Positions 15,956 through 25,733 of a stretch of DNA of 64,000 nucleotides are shown in pieces. Each line of letters starts with the position of its first letter. Position 1 is the first letter of the stretch. This DNA is from Chloroherpetonaceae bacterium. Its GTDB lineage: Bacteria; Bacteroidota; Chlorobiia; Chlorobiales; Thermochlorobacteraceae. The translations under genes and the position numbers were made by a program. The stretch spans positions 252,146 to 316,145 of the forward strand of contig JANRJQ010000010.1 of the NCBI GenBank assembly GCA_033763895.1, read 5' to 3'. The notes under the pieces were generated by a model. It did not search any database. It was not told the origin of the DNA and saw only the letters and a program-made list of their open reading frames with translations.

Positions 15956-16729
15956 TTATGAAGCTGAAAAAAGTTCTTCGCGTTCTTTCTTTTCTCTTTT
16001 CTTTTGTACTGCAAGTGAAATAAAAATACTGAGCTCATAAAGAATGAGCATCGGAACGGCAATGACAAGCATTGTCACAGCATCCGTTGAGGGTGTTACA
16101 AGAGCAGAAATGATTAAAATAGCAACAACGGCGTGACGCCTGTAATGCCTCATAAATGCTGGTGTTAAGAAGCCAATCTTTGAGAGGATGTAAGAAACAA
16201 AGGGGAGTTCAAAAATTAGCCCGGTTGTAAGCATTGTCCCAATAAAGAAGCTCATATACTCATCAATCGAAATATTGTTCTCAATCAGAGGCGAGCCGAA
16301 AGTAGCAAAAAACTTTAGCGAAATCGGTAGTACAACAAAGTAGCCGAAGGAAATTCCGGATAAAAAACAAATTGACACAAACAAAACGACAAATCGTGCT
16401 GCTTTTCGTTCTTTCGGCAAAAGCCCGGGCAAGATGAATTGCCAAATTTGATGAAAAATAATTGGAAACGATACCGCAAATGACGAAAAGAGTACCGCCT
16501 GAAGATATAAGGAGATTTGACCGTAAGGAACAAGGTTTTGAAGTTTTGCATTTGGGTTCGAAAGTTTCAACGGACGAAATAGAACCTCATTGATAATAAA
16601 ATCAGCAAAATAAATGCAAACTCCAGAGACCAAGAGAAGAGAAAGTATGGAACGCATCAATCTGCCTCGTAATTCTTCGAGGTGCTCGATGAATCCAACT
16701 TCTTCCGCATGTTTTTCGACACGCGCCAT
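15956..16729 (-). CDS. tatC: Twin-arginine translocase subunit TatC
   Basis: TatC is the receptor for twin-arginine signal peptides in export of folded proteins. The 257-residue product has the N-terminal signature FIEHLEELRGRLMRSI (about residues 13-28) followed by six membrane segments; IFHQIWQFILPGL, YFVVLPISLKFFATFG and FELPFVSYILSKIGF are all family hallmarks. The cytoplasmic C-terminal tail is short and charged. It is followed closely by iscX; no tatA is adjacent. Tat commonly exports Fe-S proteins, so its closeness to iscX and hscA may be meaningful, but this is inference. Confidence 0.95.
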   Translation of the reverse strand: MARVEKHAEEVGFIEHLEELRGRLMRSILSLLLVSGVCIYFADFIINEVLFRPLKLSNPNAKLQNLVPYGQISLYLQAVLFSSFAVSFPIIFHQIWQFILPGLLPKERKAARFVVLFVSICFLSGISFGYFVVLPISLKFFATFGSPLIENNISIDEYMSFFIGTMLTTGLIFELPFVSYILSKIGFLTPAFMRHYRRHAVVAILIISALVTPSTDAVTMLVIAVPMLILYELSIFISLAVQKKREKKEREELFSAS

Positions 16730-16809
16730 ATCTACTTTATATTATTTAAATAGAATGAATAATACCTCATTCTATTTTCGGTTTGTTCAAAAATTAGTTC
16801 AGATTTTTC

Positions 16810-17427
16810 TTATCGAATCACTTTTTCAGGATTTGATAAAGCATAATTTTTCCAAGACGATCCACGGTTCGGTTTTTCTTTTTTTTGTTTCAAAAGAAAA
16901 CTCAATGCGCCGGTTTCACCACCATTTGAATCGATAGAATTCTCCTGATAAAGATTAGGTTTCATTCGGAAACTGTCACAAAGAGCGATGCCAAGTGCAT
17001 CTGATGCATCCTTCCATTTCCCGGTATCAGAAAGATTGAGAATTTTTTTAATCATAAATTCAACCTGTTCTTTTGAGGCATTCCCTTTACCTGTTACGGA
17101 TTGCTTGATAACCCTCGGTGCATATTCATTATACTCCAAATTTCTTATCGCAGATAGCACCATCAATGCACCACGAACTTGTCCGAGCTTTAAGGTTGAT
17201 TGAATATTTTTCCCGTAAAAAGCAGTTTCTATGGCAAAGCGCTTGGGTTTATGAACTGAAATGAGCCTTTCAAGTGCGTCATAAATAGATTTAATTCTTT
17301 TCGGCATCGTCTCGCTCGTGGTGGTGCGAATGATTCCAAAATCGAGAGTATGAAAATTGCCACTCTGAATTTCGATAATTCCATAACCGGTAATCAAAGT
17401 GCCCGGGTCAACGCCAAGAATAACCAT
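16810..17427 (-). CDS. ruvC: Holliday junction resolvase RuvC
   Basis: RuvC cleaves Holliday junctions together with RuvAB. The 205-residue product carries the four catalytic acidic residues in context: Asp in ILGVDPGT (N-terminus), Glu in AIETAFYGKN (about 67) and two Asp in KDASDALGIALC (about 140). The C-terminus extends about 40 basic, low-complexity residues past the usual end. The start is placed at ATG 17427; the longer frame begins with TTG at 17436 and adds only three residues. It follows prfB by about 15 bases in the same direction. Confidence 0.95.
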   Translation of the reverse strand: MVILGVDPGTLITGYGIIEIQSGNFHTLDFGIIRTTTSETMPKRIKSIYDALERLISVHKPKRFAIETAFYGKNIQSTLKLGQVRGALMVLSAIRNLEYNEYAPRVIKQSVTGKGNASKEQVEFMIKKILNLSDTGKWKDASDALGIALCDSFRMKPNLYQENSIDSNGGETGALSFLLKQKKEKPNRGSSWKNYALSNPEKVIR

Positions 17428-17442
17428 TGAATTCAAAATGAA

Positions 17443-18538
17443 TTAATCGCCAAATTCCATCAAATAACGCTCGATAAAATCATCCAAATCGCCATCCATT
17501 ACAGTTTCAACATCAAAGCGTTCAAAGTTTGTACGATGATCTTTCACGCGGCGGTCATCAAAAACATAACTGCGTATTTGAGAGCCCCACTCTATTTTCT
17601 TTTTCTTTCCATCAAGTTCGCGCTTTCTTGCTTCTTCTTCTTCTCGCTTTTGTTGATAAAGACGAGATTTCAACATCTTCATTGCGCGTTCTTTGTTTTG
17701 AAATTGCGAGCGCTCCTGTTGGCAAGCCACGACAATCCCCGAGGGGACGTGGGTAATTCTTACTGCAGTTTCAACTTTATTTACATTTTGCCCGCCTTTT
17801 CCGCCACTTCGAAAGGTATCGATCTGCAAGTCATCGCGGCGGATTTCAATTGGCACATCTTCCGGCGCTTCAGGAAAGGCATAAACGCTCGCAAAAGAGG
17901 TATGCCGCCGTGCATTCGAATCAAACGGAGAGACACGCACCAATCGATGAACGCCGTTTTCCGCTTTGAGATATCCGTAGGCATAATCGCCCTGAATTTC
18001 AAGAGTTGCTGTTTTAATTCCGGCACCTTCACCCTCTTGATAATCATCGGTGTAAACCTTAAAGCCTCGCCTTTCAGCCCATCGCATATACATTCGGTAG
18101 AGCATATCCGCCCAATCTTGCGCCTCAGTGCCACCCGCGCCGGCATGTATGGTTAAGATGGCGTTCCGTTTATCATCCACACCAGAAAGCATATTTTTGA
18201 ATTCCAGCGAAGTAATGTCTTTTTCTAATGCGTCAATATTTTTTTGGGCAGATATAAGATAAGACTCCTCCCCAAGTTCGGCCGCGACTTCAATGGATTC
18301 ACGTTCACCATTCGCTTTTTCTTCAAGGGCTTGAAAAGACTCAATCCAAATCTTGTGCTCCGCAATTTCTTTAAGCGTTTTTTGGGCTGTGGTATTATCG
18401 CTCCAAAAATCTGAGGCAGCGGTAGTAGCTTCTAAAGTTTGAACAGATTCGATACGATGATCGATGTCAAAGAAACCTCCGTAATTGAGAAAGTCGTTCA
18501 AAAAGTGTGGTGAGTTTTTCGCGTTCTAATTCAAACAT
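17443..18538 (-). CDS. prfB: Peptide chain release factor 2, expressed by programmed +1 frameshift
   Basis: RF2 ends translation at UGA and UAA. The main frame has SPF in [16 protein letters not shown] (stop-codon recognition, RF2 type) and the GGQ motif in [12 protein letters not shown]. The gene starts in another frame: ATG at 18538 opens 23 codons ([20 protein letters not shown]...) ending at an in-frame TGA (18469-18467). The site CGGAGGTTTCTTTGAC contains an internal Shine-Dalgarno-like GGAGG, the slippery CTT and the TGA. After a +1 shift at CTT-T the protein continues [13 protein letters not shown], giving 364 residues, the normal RF2 length. The real coding parts are 18538-18470 and 18468-17443. 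When RF2 is scarce the ribosome pauses at TGA and shifts, a known autoregulation. Confidence 0.95.
18466..18481 (-). promoter_or_regulatory. prfB programmed +1 frameshift site
   Basis: Reading on the minus strand, CGGAGG (18481-18476), TTT, the slippery codon CTT (18472-18470), the stop TGA (18469-18467) and C reproduce the classical RF2 frameshift signal. The GGAGG placed 3 bases before CTT acts as the stimulatory Shine-Dalgarno element. It is stronger here than the AGGGGG form of E. coli in pairing continuity. Confidence 0.93.
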
Positions 18539-18562
18539 TGTATTCAGATGAATAATTAAAAA

Positions 18563-20944
18563 TTAATTTTGTGATAGTTCAACAATTGTCGCTCCCGTTC
18601 CGCCTTCATCCCAATTTCCGAGCCTAAAGGATTTAACTCTACGGTCACTTTTCAGATAATCGGAAATCCGTTTTCTTAAAGCGCCGGTTCCCTTTCCGTG
18701 AATGATATCAACAGAGATTAACCCATTTTGGATTGCGCCGTCGATAAAACGGGCTACATCTGTGATGGCCTCTTCACCGGTTTTACCGCGTAAATCCAAC
18801 CGTGTGCTGAAATCTTTGATTTCATGAATTGAAATCCCGCCATAATTTTTGGGGGTTTCAACCGCGTCTTTACGGGATAGTTCGCGAGCATCTTTTGAAG
18901 AGATTTTCTCCAAATTTCGAAGTGCGGTTTTAAGCCTAAAGTTACCAATTGAAACAAAGGCATCCTCATCAGAAACTTCAAGGATTTCCCCAAAGGTTTG
19001 AGAATCTATAAGTTTAACTTTATCACCGGGTCTAAATTGCGAATCCAGTATAGTTTTTTCAACAATTGGCTCGGTATCTTTTGCGACAGATTTCCTCATG
19101 TCTTCAACCGACCTTCGCGATTGCTTGATGACCTCAGGGTCTGCTTGTGAAGACTTAATATCTCGAATCGCTTTCTCAATAAGTGCATTGGCTTCAGCCA
19201 AAAGCCGTTTTCCTTCAGCCATACTTTGACGGCGTAAATCTTTGCGCTCTCTTTCAAGTTCCAATTTCGATTTTTCAACTTGCTCTGTAAGGCGTTTTAA
19301 TCTTTCGTTTTCAGATCGAAGTGTGGTGCGTTCTTCAATTGTTTTTTGAAGTTCTGAATTCAGGTTGATGATTAATTCCTCGAGTGCATGTTTGCTTTCG
19401 CCCAATGCGATTTCAGCATTCTTTAAGATATGTGGGGCAAATCCCATTCGCTTTGCCATTTCAAGTGCGAAACTGCTGCCGGGAACTCCTACCTGAAATC
19501 GGTAAGTTGGCCGCAATTCAACACTATCAAATTGCATAGATCCATTAATGACGCCCTCCTTTTGATGTGCATAAGCTTTCAAAGTTCCTTGGTGCGTGGT
19601 TACAACAGTTAATGCATTTCTTACTAAAAGACTCTCTAAGACGCCTATTGCAATGGCGGCGCCTTCATCAGGATCTGTGCCGGAACAAATTTCATCGATG
19701 AGAACAAGACTTTCGTTTGTGGCTTCGTCAAGAATAAATTTGAGATTACGCAAATGAGAACTGAATGTTGAAAGGTCGTTTTCAATTGATTGTTCATCAC
19801 CTATTTCTACAAAAATCTGATCGAAGAGTGTGAGGTGCGAATCTTCACGACAAGGTAATAAATAGCCGTGTCGGAGCATTTCTGAAAGTAACCCAAGCGT
19901 TTTAAGCGCCACTGATTTCCCCCCGGCATTTGGGCCGGTGATTACCAAAGTTCTTGAGTTTGCACCAAGTTCAAGCGAAAGCGGTTCAATGCTTTTGCCA
20001 GTATTTCGATTGGATAAATAAAGCCAAGGATGATAAGCATTAATGAGTCTTAGCGCTTTTGTTTCTGAAAAATTGGGAAGTACGGCTCTCATCATAATCG
20101 CAAGCCTAGCTTTTGCATAGAGCGCATCAAATTGCGAAAGGATTTCTTGTGTGGAGAGTAAGTTTTCAAGGTAAGCGCGAAGGTCGCGGGCTACTTCTCT
20201 TAAGATCCTTTCGATTTCACGAATTTCTTCGATTTCTAACTCTCGAATCTCATTTGAGAGCATCAGAGTTTCGGCTGGTTCAATAAAAACAGTATGACCC
20301 GATTGGGAGAGATCGTGAATAAAGCCTTGAACAGAATATTTATGCTCAACCCGGAACCCAAGAACCAAACGTCCATTCCGAATGGTAACGCCTTCTTCCA
20401 TCAACATGTTCTTTTCAGCGTATCGTCTTTGGAGTGCATCAAATTTGCGACGTAAGGAATCTCTACGATTGGCAAGGCGAGAACGAATGTCTGACAAGGC
20501 GTCGGATGCGGTATTTTTTACTTCGCCAAAATCATCAATAATTCGTGAAATTTCATGTTGGAGCGATTTCTCCATCCACAAATTTTCAGTGAGTTGATTG
20601 AGATTGGGGTAGGTCTCACGCCGATTAAAAATAAATTTTTTCAGTTGTGAAGAAAGCCGAAGTGAAACGCCTACAGCAAGCAACTCTTTCGGAAAAAGAA
20701 AATTATTTTCAATGGTAAGCTTTTGATAAATAATTCGGGTATCGGGCATTGATAATATGGGAAGCTCTTCACCCGATTCCATTAGTAATTTTAACTCTGC
20801 CGTTTTTTTTAGTTCAAATTGCAAGGCGGTGGCACTAAGAAAGGGTTGCTCAATTTCAAGCTTTGACCTACCCATATCTGAAATACAGAGGGTTTCAGCA
20901 AATCGCTGAATTTTATCAAATTCTATTTTTTCTGAATTTTTCAT
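18563..20944 (-). CDS. mutS2: Endonuclease MutS2 (MutS-like ATPase with Smr domain)
   Basis: MutS2 limits homologous recombination or rescues collided ribosomes, depending on species. The 793-residue product has the MutS-type core with helical clamp, Walker A ITGPNAGGKSVALKTLGLL (about residue 335), Walker B VLIDEICSGTDPDEGAAIA (about 415), a long charged coiled coil (about 520-640), and a C-terminal Smr nuclease domain: LDLRGKTGEEAITDV then IIHGKGTGALRKRI. The mismatch-recognition domain of MutS1 is absent, as usual. The start is set at ATG 20944 (MKNSEKIEFDKIQRF); the longer frame begins with TTG at 21013. prfB begins 24 bases downstream. Confidence 0.94.
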   Translation of the reverse strand: MKNSEKIEFDKIQRFAETLCISDMGRSKLEIEQPFLSATALQFELKKTAELKLLMESGEELPILSMPDTRIIYQKLTIENNFLFPKELLAVGVSLRLSSQLKKFIFNRRETYPNLNQLTENLWMEKSLQHEISRIIDDFGEVKNTASDALSDIRSRLANRRDSLRRKFDALQRRYAEKNMLMEEGVTIRNGRLVLGFRVEHKYSVQGFIHDLSQSGHTVFIEPAETLMLSNEIRELEIEEIREIERILREVARDLRAYLENLLSTQEILSQFDALYAKARLAIMMRAVLPNFSETKALRLINAYHPWLYLSNRNTGKSIEPLSLELGANSRTLVITGPNAGGKSVALKTLGLLSEMLRHGYLLPCREDSHLTLFDQIFVEIGDEQSIENDLSTFSSHLRNLKFILDEATNESLVLIDEICSGTDPDEGAAIAIGVLESLLVRNALTVVTTHQGTLKAYAHQKEGVINGSMQFDSVELRPTYRFQVGVPGSSFALEMAKRMGFAPHILKNAEIALGESKHALEELIINLNSELQKTIEERTTLRSENERLKRLTEQVEKSKLELERERKDLRRQSMAEGKRLLAEANALIEKAIRDIKSSQADPEVIKQSRRSVEDMRKSVAKDTEPIVEKTILDSQFRPGDKVKLIDSQTFGEILEVSDEDAFVSIGNFRLKTALRNLEKISSKDARELSRKDAVETPKNYGGISIHEIKDFSTRLDLRGKTGEEAITDVARFIDGAIQNGLISVDIIHGKGTGALRKRISDYLKSDRRVKSFRLGNWDEGGTGATIVELSQN

Positions 20945-21165
20945 TACAATTTTATATGAACCTTCAAAACGGTGCGCCAAAGATAGACGTTTCAAATAAA
21001 AGCCCACAGGCAAATATCAAGAATTTGAAGTGGCCGTCAGGAAAAATCAACGTAACTTGGTCACTTTTTTGAGAACAAGGATAAACTTTGATTTTATTTT
21101 CCTAAATTTTCAAATTAATAATTTGGGCTATCACTAATTTGTATTATAAGTCCGCTTTGAATTTC

Positions 21166-24100
21166 ATGACCGCACGGATTCTTTTTTTTATATCCGCGAT
21201 AACTCTTTTTGCTCAACCACTTTTTGCACAGCAACGGTGTTTTACCTACACCGATGAGAACGGGCTTCCCAGTGTATTGACAAAAAACATTGTAAAAGAC
21301 CGCGATGGAATTACGTGGATTGCAACCGATGCAGGTCTTGTAAAATTTGATGGAATTAAATTCACCACGTTCACCGATAGCCTACCAAGCCCTTATGTGA
21401 AAGAAATATTCAAAACCTCCAAAGGCGAACTCGTTATTGTAACCGATTTTGGTGTTGGATTTATTGAATCATTTGGCAACACCATTCGATATTCTGAGAT
21501 CGCTTCCGGGAATAATGTTCCTTCAGAAAGAGGTCTTTATTATCCAAAGCAAGTTTTCGAAAGTTCCGATAATGCATTATGGTTTAGTGAACCAAATGCA
21601 ATTGTTCGATTTGGCACAAAATCAGGCTCTGCAGAAAAGTTTAATCGATATACTTTTGACCCCGAATATCAAAGCGAAAGTTATTCGCGTTCATTCTCAC
21701 TCGTGGAAACAGAGGATAACCAATTAATCTGTGCCGCGTGGAAAGGCACTTTTTTTGTATTTGATGCCATTGCTGATAAGTTTGTTCCAATGCTCAATAT
21801 AGACTCCACAAGTTCAGACACTGTTTCTAAAATTGGGAAATTTTTAATCAACCAAATTAAGCAAAGCAAAACCTATGGCTTGCTCGCGGCAACAAGTTGG
21901 GGCGTTTATCAAGTTATTCCTTCAAAGGATTTAAAGACGGTTTCTTTGAATCGTGTTATTGCTTTAGATGGTGTTTCCTCTTTTATAGAAACAGCTTCCG
22001 GCGAATTTTATTTAGGGACTTGGTTGCAAGGCGTCTATTATGCTAAAAAAGGACAGGTTAGACCAGAAAAACTCAATGAGATTCAGTTCAGTGTTGTTCA
22101 TAACATTGCTCCTGACGACAATGATGGCATTTGGTTTGCAACAGATGAAGGAATTGCGCTTGTCCAAAAAACGTTCTTTCGACCTCTTCCACTTCGAGGC
22201 AAAAGAGTTTTTATTCAAAGTATCAGTTCCTCAAATGATCAAAGCGTGCTCGTTCAAGATCAAGAGAATGCATATTTAATTTATTCTCCTTCGCTTGATA
22301 CCCAAAAAGTTATTGATACCACGCATCGTTCTTATCCAATTCTAAGTTCCGACGAAAATCTTTTGGTAAGAGTAATCCCAAAAAACCCAAATCATTTGCT
22401 CTTTGCAGCAGCGGGCGGTAGAAATGATCAATGGATGTCTTATCAAGATGGTGTTGTTGAACATTATATCAATGGTACGACCTATCGTATTGAGTTACCC
22501 AAGCAAGTCGATGAATTAATCACAAAAAGAATGGATGCGTTGATTGTTGATCGAGAACAAGGGCTTTGGGGAATTGCTTCAGGTTTGGATCGGGTATTAA
22601 GAATCGATGCAAGGCACCGTGTCACTGAATATGGAAAGAGCAAAGGAATTACAAGTGCACCCTCTGTCTTGAAGGAAACCAAACGAGGGTTTCTCTATTG
22701 CGGTGCCAGTGGAAATGAATCTTACCTCTTTCGGTTCGATCTGTATTCCGACCGTTTCATTAATATCAGCGTACCACTTCCATTTAAACCAAAGGTTCCG
22801 CTTGTTGTTCATGACCTCGCCTTAAACGAAGACGGTACGGTATGGATTGGAACTAATCACGGACTGCTTCGATACAAAGATGGATATGTTGATCAAATTG
22901 AACTCGCCGGACTTCTCGAACAGCCTACCATCAAAGCACTGTTACTTGATGAAAAAGATCAATTGTGGATTGGGACTCAAAAAGGCGTATTGGTTTATAA
23001 CCAAACTGAAATAACCCCGTTTCAAAAGCAGGAAGGCTTGCCGAGTACTGAGGTGATTTACCGAGGAATCATAAATGATGATAAAAAAACTATTTGGGTT
23101 GGTACTTCAAATGGGTTAGCCTTTTGGCAAGCAATTACCGATTCTTTACCGGTAACCCCACCACCGCGAATTACTTCGATCGTTGTGAACAGAAATGAAA
23201 ACCGTCTTGACTTATTAAATAATATCTTCCCCAGCAACGCTTTCTTGGAATTTGGTTTTGCTCCAAGAATTTTGCCGGCAGAAAGAGCGTTGTTTCAATA
23301 TCGCATTTCCGGGGTTCAAGAATGGTCGTTACCAAGTTCAGAAACAAATTTTGTTTTGCCTTTGCTTCCAGCGGGAGACTACAATTTGGAAGTTCGAACG
23401 CAGCAAGCCGGTTATCAATGGAGTAAACCAATTACATACACTTTTTCCATTTTATATCCGTGGTATCAACGTTGGTGGATGTTTGTGGCTTATGTTATTC
23501 TTTTCGGTATCACCATTTTTTATATACGCAAGTATAATTCCACACTTGCAGACCGTAGGAGATTCGAAGAAGAACAGAGAAAAATGGTTTCATTAATCGA
23601 ATACAGTTCAGAATGTATTGTGATGATGTCTCCCGAGGAAGATCTTTCATTTATCAACACCTCTGGTCAAATCATGCTTGGTATCGATTCTCCAGACGAA
23701 ATGAAAAACAAGAAAATGTCAGACTTCATTTACGGGAAAGATCAAATGCTTTACCGGCGAATGATTTACCCGACGGCTCTCTTGAGTGGTCAATGGTCGG
23801 GGGAAATCCGCTTTAGACATTTGAAAACAGGCCTTGATATTCCAGTTCAATACAATTCATTTGCCATTCGTGATGCCAAAAGTGATCGAGTGGTTGCAAT
23901 AGCTTCGATAAGCAGCGACATCACTCTTCGAAAGCAAATTGAACAGGCTCTGATTGATGCACGCGAAGAAGCCTTGAAAGCCGCACAACTTAAGGCAGAG
24001 TTTTTAGCCAACATGTCTCACGAAATTCGAACCCCGATGAACGCGGTTATCGGGATGACAGGTCTTTTGCTTGAAACCCCGCTTAACCACGAACAGCGTG

Positions 24101-25713
24101 AATATGTAGAAACAATTCGAACCTCAGGTGACGCTCTGCTCACCATTATTAACGATATTCTTGACTTCTCTAAGATTGAATCAGGCAAACTTCAATTGGA
24201 AAATTATCCGTTCAATTTGCGCTCTGTTGTCGAAGAAGTCTTAGAACTTTTTGCTGTCAAAGCGGCGGAGAAAAACCTCGATATCGCTTACATTTTCCAC
24301 GATAACTCTCCGATGCGAATCATCAGCGACGCAACGCGTTTAAGGCAGATTCTCGTTAATCTTGTGGGAAATGCTGTAAAGTTTACGCCTTCCGGTGAGG
24401 TTGTGATTGAAGTATCAGTTGAAGAAACCGGAATTATCGAAAAGAAATCGCTGACTGAACAGCTTGCTGAAGGCGATGTAAGTGAAATCGATGTCACAAA
24501 ACTTGATGCCAGTGTTCGTGATGAATTACCTTCAGCAGAAGAAATGGAAAAATTGAAAGCTGAAATGCCACCGAAGCCTGCTGTCAAACCAAAAATGCGT
24601 TTACTCTTTAAGGTTCGAGATACGGGCATCGGTATTTCACGAGAGGGAATTAGCCGCTTGTTTCAATCCTTCTCTCAAGTTGATTCTTCTACCACACGAC
24701 GCTATGGTGGAACGGGGTTAGGCCTTGCAATTAGCAAAAGGCTTGCCGAGCTAATGGGTGGAAATATGTGGGTCGATTCTGAAATCGGCACCGGTTCAAC
24801 CTTCTCATTTACTTTGCTAACTGAAGCGCTTCCTAATTCAAGCGAAGACGTCCGAATGCCAAAAATTAGCCTTGCTGGCAAGAAAATGTTGATTGTGGAT
24901 GATAATGCTACAAATCGCCGCATTTTGCAGCTCCAAGCCAATGTCGCGGGAATGCTTTCTATTGAAGTAAATAACGGCGAAGAAGCGCTTGAAATTATCA
25001 AGCGCGGCGAGCATTTTGACGTCGCTATTCTTGATTACTTAATGCCTGAAATGGACGGGGTTTCGCTCGCACTCGAGATCAGAAAAATGCGTTCTCCAGA
25101 ACAGCTTCCGATTGTAATGTTAACCTCGATTGGAAGAAGAGAAGAAAATGCAGTGGCCAACAGCGTAAACTTTGCTGCTTATATCTATAAACCCATTAAA
25201 CAAGCACAGCTTTACGAAATTTTAGAAAACATCTTTAGAAAAGTTGACAATCAAAGTGAATTGGCGGTGGCCTCACCCCAACAGCTCGATGGGAATTTGG
25301 CACAACGAATCCCGCTTCGAATCCTTCTTGCCGAAGATAATGCGGTTAATCAAAAGCTCGCGATTAAGCTGCTCGAAAAAATGGGATACCGAGCCGATAT
25401 TGCCGGTAATGGGTTGGAAGTAATTTCAGCATTGAAACGTCAATCCTATGATATTATTTTAATGGACGTCCAAATGCCGGAAATGGATGGACTTGCCGCA
25501 ACGCGCCAAATCCGTGCTTTGTGGAACGACTATGAAAGGCCGTTTATCATTGCAATGACAGCCAATGCAATGCAAGGCGACCGTGAAATGTGCCTTGAAG
25601 CCGGAATGGATGATTATCTTAGTAAGCCGATACGCGTGGCAGAATTGCAAGCCAGCCTTGAACATTGGGGAAAGCTAAGAATTGAATCTCAAAAAAAGTT
25701 GCAAATCAGCTAA
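21166..25713 (+). CDS. Large hybrid sensor histidine kinase with periplasmic beta-propeller
   Basis: The 1515-residue product starts with a signal peptide (ILFFISAITLFAQPLFAQ), followed by Reg_prop (two-component regulator propeller) repeats (for example DRDGITWIATDAGLVKFDG and EDGTVWIGTNHGLLRYKDG) to about residue 660, a Y_Y_Y domain, and one membrane segment near 770. In the cytoplasm come a PAS domain (about 800-925), the H-box LANMSHEIRTPMNAVIGMT (about 950), an ATPase domain (DTGIGIS about 1150, GGTGLGLAISKRL about 1183) and two receiver domains with phospho-Asp in ILDYLMP (about 1289) and LMDVQMP (about 1432). The ATPase domain carries an acidic insertion of about 50 residues (about 1090-1140). 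The start is ATG 21166; the longer frame begins with TTG. The Hpt gene follows after 20 bases. Confidence 0.9.
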   Translation: MTARILFFISAITLFAQPLFAQQRCFTYTDENGLPSVLTKNIVKDRDGITWIATDAGLVKFDGIKFTTFTDSLPSPYVKEIFKTSKGELVIVTDFGVGFIESFGNTIRYSEIASGNNVPSERGLYYPKQVFESSDNALWFSEPNAIVRFGTKSGSAEKFNRYTFDPEYQSESYSRSFSLVETEDNQLICAAWKGTFFVFDAIADKFVPMLNIDSTSSDTVSKIGKFLINQIKQSKTYGLLAATSWGVYQVIPSKDLKTVSLNRVIALDGVSSFIETASGEFYLGTWLQGVYYAKKGQVRPEKLNEIQFSVVHNIAPDDNDGIWFATDEGIALVQKTFFRPLPLRGKRVFIQSISSSNDQSVLVQDQENAYLIYSPSLDTQKVIDTTHRSYPILSSDENLLVRVIPKNPNHLLFAAAGGRNDQWMSYQDGVVEHYINGTTYRIELPKQVDELITKRMDALIVDREQGLWGIASGLDRVLRIDARHRVTEYGKSKGITSAPSVLKETKRGFLYCGASGNESYLFRFDLYSDRFINISVPLPFKPKVPLVVHDLALNEDGTVWIGTNHGLLRYKDGYVDQIELAGLLEQPTIKALLLDEKDQLWIGTQKGVLVYNQTEITPFQKQEGLPSTEVIYRGIINDDKKTIWVGTSNGLAFWQAITDSLPVTPPPRITSIVVNRNENRLDLLNNIFPSNAFLEFGFAPRILPAERALFQYRISGVQEWSLPSSETNFVLPLLPAGDYNLEVRTQQAGYQWSKPITYTFSILYPWYQRWWMFVAYVILFGITIFYIRKYNSTLADRRRFEEEQRKMVSLIEYSSECIVMMSPEEDLSFINTSGQIMLGIDSPDEMKNKKMSDFIYGKDQMLYRRMIYPTALLSGQWSGEIRFRHLKTGLDIPVQYNSFAIRDAKSDRVVAIASISSDITLRKQIEQALIDAREEALKAAQLKAEFLANMSHEIRTPMNAVIGMTGLLLETPLNHEQREYVETIRTSGDALLTIINDILDFSKIESGKLQLENYPFNLRSVVEEVLELFAVKAAEKNLDIAYIFHDNSPMRIISDATRLRQILVNLVGNAVKFTPSGEVVIEVSVEETGIIEKKSLTEQLAEGDVSEIDVTKLDASVRDELPSAEEMEKLKAEMPPKPAVKPKMRLLFKVRDTGIGISREGISRLFQSFSQVDSSTTRRYGGTGLGLAISKRLAELMGGNMWVDSEIGTGSTFSFTLLTEALPNSSEDVRMPKISLAGKKMLIVDDNATNRRILQLQANVAGMLSIEVNNGEEALEIIKRGEHFDVAILDYLMPEMDGVSLALEIRKMRSPEQLPIVMLTSIGRREENAVANSVNFAAYIYKPIKQAQLYEILENIFRKVDNQSELAVASPQQLDGNLAQRIPLRILLAEDNAVNQKLAIKLLEKMGYRADIAGNGLEVISALKRQSYDIILMDVQMPEMDGLAATRQIRALWNDYERPFIIAMTANAMQGDREMCLEAGMDDYLSKPIRVAELQASLEHWGKLRIESQKKLQIS

Positions 25714-25733
25714 TTTCCTTTTAATAAATTCAA

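Noticed and set aside
17536-18156. 206-codon frame on the + strand
   Set aside because: Antisense to prfB, whose identity is certain; the peptide looks like a shadow frame.
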